The notes under the pieces are model-generated. The model was not told the origin of the DNA. It searched no databases and worked only from the letters and a program-made list of their open reading frames with translations. The position numbers and the translations under genes were made by a program. 64,000 nucleotides of DNA. Source: RPRC01 sp034933285. Lineage in GTDB: Bacteria; Desulfobacterota; Desulfuromonadia; Geobacterales; Geobacteraceae. The stretch lies in assembly GCA_034933285.1 (NCBI GenBank), contig JAYFNT010000005.1, positions 124,001-188,000 on the forward strand, given 5' to 3'. Below are positions 15,509 to 23,421 of this stretch, one piece after another. Numbering within the stretch: the stretch's first letter is position 1; every line of letters starts with the position of its first letter.

Positions 15509-18076
15509 TTGCAGTACAATACACTCCTTTCAGTAGAAAAACCCGCCCGATACATGGGGAATGAATTCGGATCCGTTATCAAGGGGCCGGTTGACGTAAG
15601 ATTCGTGCTCGCTTTCCCCGATGTTTATGAAGTTGGCATGAGCCACCTGGGATCACAGATTCTCTATTCCATTCTGAACGGAATCGGGTGGGCAGCCGCG
15701 GAACGGGCCTATGCGCCCTGGCCCGACAGGGAAGAAGCCATGCGCGCCAAGGGAGAGCCGCTGGCCACCTTGGAATCCGGCATGCCTCTGGCCGAGGCCG
15801 ATATTGTTGGCTTCACGCTCCAATATGAATTGTCGTATACCAATATCCTGAACATGCTGGAGCTGGCGGGAATACCGCTCATGGCAGCCGAGCGCGGAAG
15901 GGAATTCCCCTTGGTTCTCGGCGGTGGGCCTTGCGCCGGAAATCCGGAGCCTGTCGCGGAATTTTTCGATGCCGTTCTCTTCGGGGACGGTGAAGAAGCA
16001 ATTGTGGAAATTGCTGAAACTTATCGTGAGTGGAAAAAGGGGAACGGTGACAAAGCTGATCTTCTCGACCAGCTGTCAAATGTTGAAGGTGTTTACATCC
16101 CTTCTTTTTTCGCTGTTACCCACGATGGATCCAGGGTTTCGGCAATACGCCCGTTAAAAACCGGCTACGAAAAGGTGCGCCGCCGGATCGCCCCCGATCT
16201 GGACCGTGTGCCCTATCCGGTAAATCCGGTCGTCCCGTTTCTGAAAACGGTCCACGACAGGGTGAGCATGGAGATCGCCCGCGGCTGCACCCGCGGCTGC
16301 CGCTTCTGCCAGGCAGGCTACATCTATCGCCCGGTCCGGGAGCGCTCGCCTTTAGCTGTGCTGGACACGATCCACGAGGTCCTGCGAAACACCGGTTACG
16401 AGGAAATCTCCCTGATGTCCCTTTCATCAGCGGATTACGGCTGCATTGCCGGCCTTCTCCGTGCCCTGATGGAAAGGTACGCTGATGAGCGGGTGGCTGT
16501 TTCCTTCCCCTCGCTACGCGTGGGGAGCCTGACCAGGGATCTGGTCGAGCAGGTCGCCAGGGTCAGGAAGACCGGCTTCACCCTTGCCCCGGAGGCGGGC
16601 AGCGAGCGTATGCGCAGGGTTATCAACAAGGGGATCCTGGAAGAAGACCTGGTGAAGAATGCCTATGATGTCTATTCCGCGGGTTGGAGAGTCGTAAAAC
16701 TCTATTTCATGATCGGCCTGCCGACGGAAACCAGGGAGGATGTGCTGGGAATCGCGGAATTGTCCGCAAGGGTCCGGCGTGCCGGCAGGGAAGCCGGACA
16801 GCATGGCGACGTGAACGTTTCAGTAAGCAATTTCGTGCCCAAACCCCATACCCCGTTTCAATGGGAGCCCCAGCTGGGCCGCGAAGAGGTCGTGGAGCGG
16901 CAGCATTTTCTCAGGTATGAGCTGAAGAAGCGGAAACTGGCTTTCAAGTGGCATGATGCCACACTTTCCATGCTGGAGGGTGTCTTTGCCCGCGGCGACC
17001 GCAGGCTGTCGCGGGTGCTCCTCAAGGCGCGCGAATTGGGATGCCGGTTCGACGGCTGGAGCGAGCACGCGGATTTCGGCAAATGGCGCCAGGCTTTCGA
17101 ATCGACGGGCATGGATCCGGAATCTTACCTGCGGAGGCGCGAGACGAACGAAATCCTCCCGTGGGACCACCTTGACTGCGGGATTGACAAGGACTTTCTG
17201 CGGACGGAAATGGAACGGGCACTGGCCGAACTTCCGACCGGAGACTGTCGAACCGGCGACTGCACCGGTTGCGGTGTCTGTGATTTCTCGCGTGTCAGGC
17301 CGGTTGTCCACGTGCCCGGGGCCGATTCTCCGCGGCTGAAAGATCCGGATTCCGCCAGTGACGGGGCTTTTGGGCAGATTCCCGGCGGGGAGGGAGAGCC
17401 TGAAGTCCCGGCGGAGCGGATCCGCCTCCGTTTCACCAAGACCGGCGCCATGAGCCTCTTGAGTCACCTGGAAATGATTCACCTTTTCACCAGGGCCGTG
17501 CGCCGTGCCGGGATCCCCATACTCTACTCGCGCGGCTTTCACCCCCATCCGAAATTTTCCTTTGCCACCGCCCTGTCGGTCGGCGTCGAGTCCCGGGCTG
17601 AATACATGGATATGGAAATCGCCACGGGTTTCGGCGCCCAAAGGACACTGCAGGCACTGAACCTGGCGCTTCCCGCGGGCATCGAGATAGTGGAGGCTGA
17701 AGCGGTCCCCCTCAAGAGCCCGTCACTGAGCGTGATACTCGCTGCCACGAGCTATCGCGTGACATTCCCGCCGGGCCTGGTGTCCGGGCTGCCTTCACGC
17801 GCCGAAGCGTTTCTGCGGCTGGAGTCGTTTCCCTACCAGCGCGTCAAGAAGGGAAAAGTCACTGACATGGATTTGCGATGCGAACTTATCCGTTTGAACG
17901 CCGACGACTGCATGCTGGAAATGACCGTTGGCAGGGGCAAGCCTGTCGAGTTCGCCTCGGCAATAACCGGCCTGCCCCAGGAGGCTCTCCGTTCAATGGA
18001 GATTGAAAAGCTCCGGGTCTATTTTTCCGATGCCGTCACTGCAGGGGACGCAAAGGGTTGCGATAAGGATTGTTAA
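15509..18076 (+). CDS. Radical SAM protein fused to DUF2344 domain
   Basis: The 855-residue product has a B12-binding-like N-terminal region, then a radical SAM core with CTRGCRFC (CxxxCxxC, about residue 262). Next come a small cysteine-rich segment (about 575-590, CRTGDCTGCGVCD) and a C-terminal DUF2344 domain (from about 635, RLRFTKTGAMSLLSHLE). This matches the TIGR03960/TIGR03936 fusion. The reaction is unknown. Such genes commonly sit upstream of the RNase E/G gene, as here, suggesting a link to RNA or ribosome metabolism. The start is TTG with GAGGAC seven bases upstream; no ATG fits the conserved beginning (LLSVEKPARYMGNE). Confidence 0.88.
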   Translation: MQYNTLLSVEKPARYMGNEFGSVIKGPVDVRFVLAFPDVYEVGMSHLGSQILYSILNGIGWAAAERAYAPWPDREEAMRAKGEPLATLESGMPLAEADIVGFTLQYELSYTNILNMLELAGIPLMAAERGREFPLVLGGGPCAGNPEPVAEFFDAVLFGDGEEAIVEIAETYREWKKGNGDKADLLDQLSNVEGVYIPSFFAVTHDGSRVSAIRPLKTGYEKVRRRIAPDLDRVPYPVNPVVPFLKTVHDRVSMEIARGCTRGCRFCQAGYIYRPVRERSPLAVLDTIHEVLRNTGYEEISLMSLSSADYGCIAGLLRALMERYADERVAVSFPSLRVGSLTRDLVEQVARVRKTGFTLAPEAGSERMRRVINKGILEEDLVKNAYDVYSAGWRVVKLYFMIGLPTETREDVLGIAELSARVRRAGREAGQHGDVNVSVSNFVPKPHTPFQWEPQLGREEVVERQHFLRYELKKRKLAFKWHDATLSMLEGVFARGDRRLSRVLLKARELGCRFDGWSEHADFGKWRQAFESTGMDPESYLRRRETNEILPWDHLDCGIDKDFLRTEMERALAELPTGDCRTGDCTGCGVCDFSRVRPVVHVPGADSPRLKDPDSASDGAFGQIPGGEGEPEVPAERIRLRFTKTGAMSLLSHLEMIHLFTRAVRRAGIPILYSRGFHPHPKFSFATALSVGVESRAEYMDMEIATGFGAQRTLQALNLALPAGIEIVEAEAVPLKSPSLSVILAATSYRVTFPPGLVSGLPSRAEAFLRLESFPYQRVKKGKVTDMDLRCELIRLNADDCMLEMTVGRGKPVEFASAITGLPQEALRSMEIEKLRVYFSDAVTAGDAKGCDKDC

Positions 18077-18118
18077 TGGTTAAGATTCGTGGCGCGCGTT
18101 CAGCACCGGAGGTTATGT

Positions 18119-18301
18119 TATACCTGGATCCATGCCGCCTTCGCGCCTTGACGGGCGGTTAATGCCTCTTGCTTTTGCATTTCAGGCAGTTCAGGCCGCC
18201 CGACGATGTTCACTTGGCGTATCGGGCTGAAACAAAGTCAGCGACGTTGGGCCCCGGCATACCGCCCGCAAGGCGGTCAAGCGTCACGGATTCAGGTTAT
18301 A
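18119..18301 (-). repeat. Dispersed inverted-repeat element, copy A
   Basis: The ends are imperfect inverted repeats: TTATACCTGGATCCATGCC on the left, and on the right a sequence whose complement reads TTATAACCTGAATCCGTGAC. The left half, read on the minus strand, aligns over about 75 bases with copy B at 58183-58258, including AATGCAAA, TTAACCG and GGCGCGAAGGCG. It fills most of the gap between the radical SAM gene and rng. It carries no gene, so it looks like a non-autonomous mini-element. Confidence 0.7.
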
Positions 18302-18320
18302 AAAATGGAGTGAGGTGAGA

Positions 18321-19832
18321 ATGGCAAATGAACTGGTTATCAACACTGCTACCCACGAGACCCGTATAGCTCTGATCGAGAACGGCACCATTGCAGAGCT
18401 TTACATGGAGAGGAGCAGGGTCAAGGGCATCGTCGGGAACATTTACAAGGGCAGGGTGATCCGCGTGCTCCCCGGGATGCAGGCGGCCTTCGTCGATATC
18501 GGCATGGAAAAGGCGGCTTTTCTCTATGTGGCCGACGTCTTCGAGGCGATCGAGGATTACGAATCATTCATGGACGGCAACGGCAAGCAGGAGAACTCCA
18601 CGGAAGGTGAGGGCCAGCATCTGGGCCCACTCCACCCCATCGAGGAACTGCTGCAGGAAGGCCAGGAGATCCTGGTGCAGGTTTCCAAGGAGCCCATAGG
18701 GACCAAGGGGGCAAGGATCACCTCCCACATTTCCCTGCCCGGCCGGCACCTGGTCTACATGCCGACCGTCGACCACGTCGGGGTTTCACGCCGGATCGAG
18801 AACGAGGTTGAACGGGAGCGCCTCAAGGAGATCGTCGAGCGCATCAAGCCCAATTCCGGCGGCTTCATCATCCGTACCGTGTCAGAGGGAAAGAGTGAGG
18901 AGGACCTGCTCACCGACATGCAGTATCTGACAACACTTTGGGATGAGATCGTGAGGAAGAACGAGAAGGCCCATGCATCCTCGTTGGTACATTCCGACCT
19001 GGACATGACTCAGAAGGTCGTGCGCGATATTCTGAGTGAGGACGTGGACCGGATCGTGGTGGATTCCAAACCCGAATACGACAAGATTGTCCAGTTCATA
19101 ACTACGTTCATGCCGAAGATCAAGTACTCCATCGAGCTGTATGAGGAAAACGAGCCCATCTTCGATCATTTCGGCCTGGAAGTGGAGATAAGCAGAGCGC
19201 TTGAGCGCAAGGTGTGGCTGAAATCGGGCGGCTATATCATCATCGAGCAGACCGAAGCCCTTACTGCCGTCGACGTGAATACCGGGCGTTACGTGGGCAA
19301 GCACAACCTGGAGGACACGATCCTGAAGACCAACCTGGAGGCGGTCAAGGAGATCGCCTTCCAGTTGCGCCTGCGCAACATAGGCGGTATCATCATCATT
19401 GACTTCATCGACATGGAGAAGGAGGTCAACAGGGACAAGGTGTTTACGGCTCTCGAAGAAGCGATGAAAGCCGACAAGTCCAAGACGAACATCCTGAAGA
19501 TGTCGGAACTGGGCCTGGTTGAAATGACCCGCAAGAGGGTGCGCGAGAGTATCGGGCGCCTGATGTGTGAATCCTGCCCCTACTGTGAGGGGTTGGGCTA
19601 CATCAAGTCCAAGACCACGGTCTGCCAGGAGATTTTCCGTGAACTGTGCCGCGAGATGCTTGATGTCCACGGCTCAAAGGTGATGCTTACCGTTCATCCC
19701 CAGGTTGCGGATCTGCTGTATGACGAGGAGCGTCGCGGTCTGGAGGACCTTGAGAAACGGTTCAAGAAGAGGATAACCGTCCGGGCCAAGCCCGGCTTTC
19801 ATCAGGAGCAATTCGAAATCACGATTAATTGA
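18321..19832 (+). CDS. rng: Ribonuclease G / RNase E family endoribonuclease
   Basis: The 503-residue protein has an N-terminal S1 RNA-binding region (about 35-130, GNIYKGRVIRVLPGMQAAFV and RITSHISLPGR). It also has the metal site VDVNTGRYVG (about 315) and the CPYC zinc-link (CESCPYCEGLGY, about 418). Its length fits RNase G (about 490-510) and it lacks the long C-terminal scaffold of E. coli RNase E. It would process rRNA ends and degrade mRNA. An insertion of about 30 residues in the S1 region (DGNGKQENSTEG) is notable. The ATG at 18321 follows GGAGTGAGGTGA. The dispersed repeat ends 20 bases upstream. Confidence 0.93.
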   Translation: MANELVINTATHETRIALIENGTIAELYMERSRVKGIVGNIYKGRVIRVLPGMQAAFVDIGMEKAAFLYVADVFEAIEDYESFMDGNGKQENSTEGEGQHLGPLHPIEELLQEGQEILVQVSKEPIGTKGARITSHISLPGRHLVYMPTVDHVGVSRRIENEVERERLKEIVERIKPNSGGFIIRTVSEGKSEEDLLTDMQYLTTLWDEIVRKNEKAHASSLVHSDLDMTQKVVRDILSEDVDRIVVDSKPEYDKIVQFITTFMPKIKYSIELYEENEPIFDHFGLEVEISRALERKVWLKSGGYIIIEQTEALTAVDVNTGRYVGKHNLEDTILKTNLEAVKEIAFQLRLRNIGGIIIIDFIDMEKEVNRDKVFTALEEAMKADKSKTNILKMSELGLVEMTRKRVRESIGRLMCESCPYCEGLGYIKSKTTVCQEIFRELCREMLDVHGSKVMLTVHPQVADLLYDEERRGLEDLEKRFKKRITVRAKPGFHQEQFEITIN

Positions 19833-19859
19833 GGCCTGTCGAGGCCGCGGAGGGAATGA

Positions 19860-21059
19860 ATGATAGGGACACCACTGAAGGAGAGCGCCACCAGGCTCAT
19901 GATCCTGGGTTCCGGTGAACTGGGCAAGGAAGTGGTCATAGAGGCGCAACGCATGGGCGTCGAGGTAATCGCGGTCGACCGTTACGCGGATGCTCCCGCC
20001 ATGCAGGTAGCTCATCGGAGCCACGTCATCAACATGCTGGACGGTGAGGCGTTGAAAGAGCTGGCGCGGAAGGAGCGGCCACGATACATCGTGCCGGAGA
20101 TCGAGGCCATTCAGACCGAAACGCTGCTGGAGCTGGAAAAGGAGGGCTTCAACGTTATCCCGACCGCACGCGCCACCAACCTGACCATGAACCGTGAGGG
20201 TATCCGCAGGCTGGCAGCGGAAGAGCTTGGGCTTCCCACTGCCGGCTACTGCTTTGCTTCAAGCCTGGAAGAGTTCAGGGAAGGGGTGGCCCGGATCGGC
20301 ATACCGTGCGTGGTCAAGCCGACCATGAGTTCATCGGGAAAGGGGCAAAGCGTTGTCAAGGATGCCGCTGACATCGAGCATGCCTGGAAGTATGCCGTTG
20401 AAGGGACCCGCGGCGCAGCTGACAAGGTAATCATCGAGGAATTCATCTCTTTCGACTACGAGATAACCCTGCTGACGGTGCGCTCTGTAAGCGGCACACG
20501 CTTCTGTCCGCCGATCGGCCACATCCAGATCAAGGGCGATTACCACGAATCATGGCAACCGATGGCCATGACGGCCGAGGCCCTCGCCGAGGCACAGCGT
20601 CAGGCCGGGATCGTAACCGACGCTCTCGGCGGGTACGGCATCTTCGGCGTGGAGCTCTTCATAAAGGGCAATGACGTCTTTTTCAGCGAGGTTTCGCCCC
20701 GTCCCCACGACACCGGCATGGTCACCATGGTGTCACAGAACCTTTCCGAGTTCGAACTCCATGTCCGGGCCATTCTTGGCCTGCCGGTCCCCGAAGTCGT
20801 CTGCCTCTCTCCCTCTGCGTCCCATGTCATCCTGGCGGACAAGGCGGCAACTGATGTGTTCTTCGAAGGCCTCGGCGACGCCCTGTCGGTTCCTGAGACA
20901 AAGCTCCGTCTTTTCGGCAAGCCGGATACCCGGCCGGGCAGGCGCATGGGCGTTGCGCTTTCCATGGGCAAGGATACGGATGAAGCAAGGAAGAGGGCGG
21001 AGCAGGCGGCCCACTCGGTAGCGATCTTCAAGGTCGGGTCGGGATTAATATTAAAATGA
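19860..21059 (+). CDS. purT: Formate-dependent phosphoribosylglycinamide formyltransferase
   Basis: The 399-residue ATP-grasp enzyme uses formate and ATP to make formyl-GAR in purine synthesis. Visible family features are the N-terminal nucleotide fold (MILGSGELGKEVVIEAQRMG), the PTMSSSGKGQS ATP-grasp loop (about 150-165), EEFISFDYEITLLTVR, and the metal site FFSEVSPRPHDTGMVTM. Length and motifs are standard for PurT. The start follows GGAGGG by a few bases and 27 bases separate it from rng, so the two may be co-transcribed. Immediately after its stop a new promoter drives the riboswitch leader. Confidence 0.95.
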   Translation: MIGTPLKESATRLMILGSGELGKEVVIEAQRMGVEVIAVDRYADAPAMQVAHRSHVINMLDGEALKELARKERPRYIVPEIEAIQTETLLELEKEGFNVIPTARATNLTMNREGIRRLAAEELGLPTAGYCFASSLEEFREGVARIGIPCVVKPTMSSSGKGQSVVKDAADIEHAWKYAVEGTRGAADKVIIEEFISFDYEITLLTVRSVSGTRFCPPIGHIQIKGDYHESWQPMAMTAEALAEAQRQAGIVTDALGGYGIFGVELFIKGNDVFFSEVSPRPHDTGMVTMVSQNLSEFELHVRAILGLPVPEVVCLSPSASHVILADKAATDVFFEGLGDALSVPETKLRLFGKPDTRPGRRMGVALSMGKDTDEARKRAEQAAHSVAIFKVGSGLILK

Positions 21060-21087
21060 TTGACATGAAATAATACTCAGCTAAAAT
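21060..21087 (+). promoter_or_regulatory. Promoter of the GEMM riboswitch transcript
   Basis: TTGACA (21060-21065), 16-base spacer, TAAAAT (21082-21087). It abuts the purT stop codon and would start transcription about 20-25 bases before the aptamer. Confidence 0.7.
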
Positions 21088-21114
21088 ACGGAACAGCAGC
21101 ATCTCCCACCCGCA

Positions 21115-21206
21115 GTTTTTTCCGAGAATAGCAAACCCGGGGAAACCCGGGGACGCAAAGCCCATGGGTCCGATCAACCGGACAGCCGGGCTGCCGAAGA
21201 AAATAC
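21115..21206 (+). promoter_or_regulatory. GEMM-I riboswitch, predicted cGAMP-selective (A20 type)
   Basis: The segment has the GEMM-I core: AGCAAACC, a hairpin CCCGGG-GAAA-CCCGGG with a GNRA loop, GACGCAAAGCC, and a second hairpin ending AGCCGGGCUGCCGAA. In the numbering of the Vibrio Vc2 aptamer, the base at position 20, which contacts one guanine of the ligand, is A here (base 21130) instead of G. A20 marks the subclass that binds 3',3'-cGAMP, found mainly in Geobacter-type bacteria. An intrinsic terminator follows 8 bases later, so this looks like transcriptional control. The next gene is rplU. The aptamer call is strong; ligand and target are inference. Confidence 0.85.
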
Positions 21207-21214
21207 CTGCCTGT

Positions 21215-21247
21215 GCCCCGCCTTCCGGACGAAGACGGGGCTTTTTT
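21215..21247 (+). terminator. Intrinsic terminator of the riboswitch leader
   Basis: GCCCCG-C-CTTC, loop, GAAG-A-CGGGGC followed by TTTTTT. Its position just after the aptamer suggests that ligand binding decides between termination and read-through into rplU. Confidence 0.85.
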
Positions 21248-21270
21248 CCGCACGGTAATCAAGAATCTGC

Positions 21271-21299
21271 TTGACATGCTGCCGGCAATCATTTATTTT
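21271..21299 (+). promoter_or_regulatory. Second promoter upstream of rplU
   Basis: TTGACA (21271-21276), 17-base spacer, TATTTT (21294-21299), downstream of the riboswitch terminator. It would give rplU-rpmA transcription independent of the riboswitch. Confidence 0.65.
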
Positions 21300-21340
21300 G
21301 AGACGCTCGTCTCAATTTCAGCATAAAGGTGGTGAAGTGC

Positions 21341-21649
21341 ATGTACGCAGTGGTTAGAACCGGAGGGAAACAATACAAAGTTTCCGAGGGCGACCTCTTG
21401 AAGGTCGAAAAACTGGAGGGCGCGGTGGGCGACACCGTAGAACTCACCGAAATCCTGATGGTTGGCGGCGACAAGGTTGCGATCGGAACACCTTTAGTGC
21501 CCAGCGCTTCTGTTGTCGGCAAGATTGTCGAACAGGGCAAAGACAAGAAGATTCTTGTCTTCAAGTCCAAGCGGAGAAAGAACTCCAGGAAGCTTAACGG
21601 GCACCGTCAGTACAGGACCGTTTTGAAGATAGAAAAGATTAACGCGTAA
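21341..21649 (+). CDS. rplU: 50S ribosomal protein L21
   Basis: The 102-residue protein matches L21 throughout: MYAVVRTGGKQYKV at the start, GTPLVPSASVVGKIVEQGKD in the middle, and FKSKRRKNSRKLNGHRQ, the 23S rRNA-binding loop. I chose the ATG at 21341, preceded by AAAGGTGGTGAAG, over a GTG four codons upstream. L21 sits in domain V/II of the large subunit and is nearly always paired with L27, as here (33 bases apart). Upstream lie its own promoter and a riboswitch-terminator unit. Confidence 0.97.
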   Translation: MYAVVRTGGKQYKVSEGDLLKVEKLEGAVGDTVELTEILMVGGDKVAIGTPLVPSASVVGKIVEQGKDKKILVFKSKRRKNSRKLNGHRQYRTVLKIEKINA

Positions 21650-21682
21650 GGTGGGATTCCCCGCCAATCGGGAGGTTTTTCA

Positions 21683-21937
21683 ATGGCTCATAAGAAAGCG
21701 GGAGGCAGTACACGAAACGGTCGCGATTCGGCCGGCCAGAGGCTCGGCTGCAAGAAGTTCGGCGGCGAGCAAGTAAAAGCCGGCAACATCATATACCGTC
21801 AGCATGGCACCAGCATCCACCCGGGCAACAATGTGGGATGCGGCAAGGATTACACTCTGTTTGCCCTGATTGACGGGATCGTCAAGTTCGAACGGATGGG
21901 TAGGGACCGGAAAAAAGTTTCTGTATACCCGGTGTAG
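21683..21937 (+). CDS. rpmA: 50S ribosomal protein L27
   Basis: The 84-residue protein has the standard L27 sequence: MAHKKAGGSTRNGRDSAGQR, LGCKKFGGE, IIYRQHGTSIHPG. L27 reaches the peptidyl transferase centre with its N-terminal arm, which here starts directly at MAHKKAGG without the cleavable extension found in Firmicutes. GGAGG lies upstream. A hairpin terminator about 105 bases downstream separates it from obgE. Confidence 0.97.
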   Translation: MAHKKAGGSTRNGRDSAGQRLGCKKFGGEQVKAGNIIYRQHGTSIHPGNNVGCGKDYTLFALIDGIVKFERMGRDRKKVSVYPV

Positions 21938-22042
21938 AAGACCCGGATGTGACTGCCGTGGTGAAGACCCTCCCGGCAGCACGGACGAATATATGTGTGT
22001 GCAGGATTGCGCGCGTTGCAGCCCGTACCGCATTGGAACAAT

Positions 22043-22083
22043 CCAGAAGCCTGAGGCCGAAAACCTCAGGCTTCTGGTCTTTT
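22043..22083 (+). terminator. Intrinsic terminator between rpmA and obgE
   Basis: A 14-bp perfect stem (CCAGAAGCCTGAGG / CCTCAGGCTTCTGG) with a 7-base loop is followed by TCTTTT. Confidence 0.85.
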
Positions 22084-22108
22084 ATGCTGATTGTGGCAGA
22101 GGGGACGC

Positions 22109-23119
22109 ATGTTCATAGATGAAGTCAAAATATCAGTGCAATCCGGCCAGGGCGGAGCCGGTTGCGTTTCCTTCCGCCGCGAGAAATTCATTCCCCGGGG
22201 GGGGCCCGACGGAGGCGACGGCGGCAAGGGCGGTGACGTGGTTTTCGAAGTTTCCGGCAGCATTTCCACCCTGCTGGACCTCCGGCAGCGGCCTCACCAG
22301 AAGGCAGGTCGCGGCGGCCATGGCATGGGCAAGGACAGGCACGGCGCCGGCGGCAAGGACCTGCGCATAACAATACCGCCGGGAACCTTGATCAAGGATG
22401 CGGAAACCGGCGAAATTCTGGCCGACCTCATCGAACCGGGGGAACGTGTTGTGCTCCTCAAGGGAGGGCGGGGCGGTCAGGGCAATGCACGCTTTGCAAC
22501 ATCCACCAACAAGGCGCCCAGGTTCGCCCAGCCCGGGGAACCGGGCGAAGAGCGGAAGCTGAAACTGGAACTCAAGCTGCTGGCGGATGTGGGGCTGTTC
22601 GGGTTTCCCAGCGTGGGCAAATCCTCCTTCATTACCAGGATATCCGCGGCCCGTCCGAAAATCGCCGATTACCCGTTCACGACCCTGACTCCCCATCTCG
22701 GCGTCGTAGCCTACAAGAATTACCGGTCCTTCGTGGTGGCGGACATTCCCGGCCTGATCGAGGGCGCCCACCAAGGCGCCGGTCTCGGGCACCGCTTCCT
22801 CAAGCATGTGGAAAGGACCAGGCTCCTCTTGCACATCCTGGACCTGTCATGGATGCCGGAAAGGGAACCGATCCGCGAATACGAGGCGCTGAACCGTGAG
22901 CTCCTGCTGTTCGACGATGAACTGGCTCGCAAGCCGCAGATCGTGGTCGTGAACAAAATCGATCTTCCCCATGTGAGGGATAACCTCGGCAAGGTAGCGC
23001 CGTATTTCAAGAAGCTGGGTATCAGGGTCTATCCTGTCTCGTCGGTGACCGGAGAAGGGGTGCCGGCTCTTCTCGATGCAATAGCGGAGCGCCTTTGGGG
23101 TGATCACGAGGATGCATAG
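22109..23119 (+). CDS. obgE: Obg-family GTPase (ribosome assembly)
   Basis: The 336-residue protein has the glycine-rich Obg domain at the N-terminus (SGQGGAGCVSFRREK, GGPDGGDGGKGGDV) and the G domain from about residue 160. The latter shows G1 GFPSVGKSSF, G3 ADIPGLIEGAH and G4 NKIDLPH. Obg couples GTP hydrolysis to late 50S assembly and stress responses. It lacks a C-terminal TGS/OCT extension, as in many proteobacterial homologues. The ATG at 22109 begins MFIDEVKISVQ, the conserved start. Although near rplU-rpmA as usual, it follows a strong terminator, so it may have a separate promoter. Confidence 0.95.
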   Translation: MFIDEVKISVQSGQGGAGCVSFRREKFIPRGGPDGGDGGKGGDVVFEVSGSISTLLDLRQRPHQKAGRGGHGMGKDRHGAGGKDLRITIPPGTLIKDAETGEILADLIEPGERVVLLKGGRGGQGNARFATSTNKAPRFAQPGEPGEERKLKLELKLLADVGLFGFPSVGKSSFITRISAARPKIADYPFTTLTPHLGVVAYKNYRSFVVADIPGLIEGAHQGAGLGHRFLKHVERTRLLLHILDLSWMPEREPIREYEALNRELLLFDDELARKPQIVVVNKIDLPHVRDNLGKVAPYFKKLGIRVYPVSSVTGEGVPALLDAIAERLWGDHEDA

Positions 23120-23421
23120 GACGGGGACCGTAGTGTTTGCCATGCAACAACGATCGTGTTACTATCTTGATTCCATGTGGAAAGCCTCTCCGGGGCGGAG
23201 CGGAACTTCCTCGTAGCTCGTGATAATCTGTCAACTGATGACTCACGGGTCGGAGCTTTTACTGGTTTCAAGCGCTTTCCCGGTTATCGAGATCTTGCAA
23301 CTTTCGCCGTATCACGACCTCCTCGAAAGCCCCGATCCGGCCTTTATCAGCCATTACCAGGAGTTTCCGGATGGGCACTATCTTACACTTGGCGTTTTTC
23401 TTCGTGAAGATGGGGGGGTGA
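23120..23421 (+). other. Leader region between obgE and proB with a possible small ORF
   Basis: This 302-base gap holds a good promoter at 23137-23165 and then about 250 bases of leader. A reading frame (GTG at 23220 or ATG at 23238, ending inside proB at 23489) encodes a plausible sequence of about 83-89 residues, including SAFPVIEILQLSPYHDLLES and FPDGHYLTLGVFLRED. It has no ribosome binding site, so I do not call it as a gene with confidence. Confidence 0.35.
23137..23165 (+). promoter_or_regulatory. Promoter upstream of proB
   Basis: TTGCCA (23137-23142), 17-base spacer, TACTAT (23160-23165). Expected transcription start near 23172, giving a 250-base leader before proB. Confidence 0.6.
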
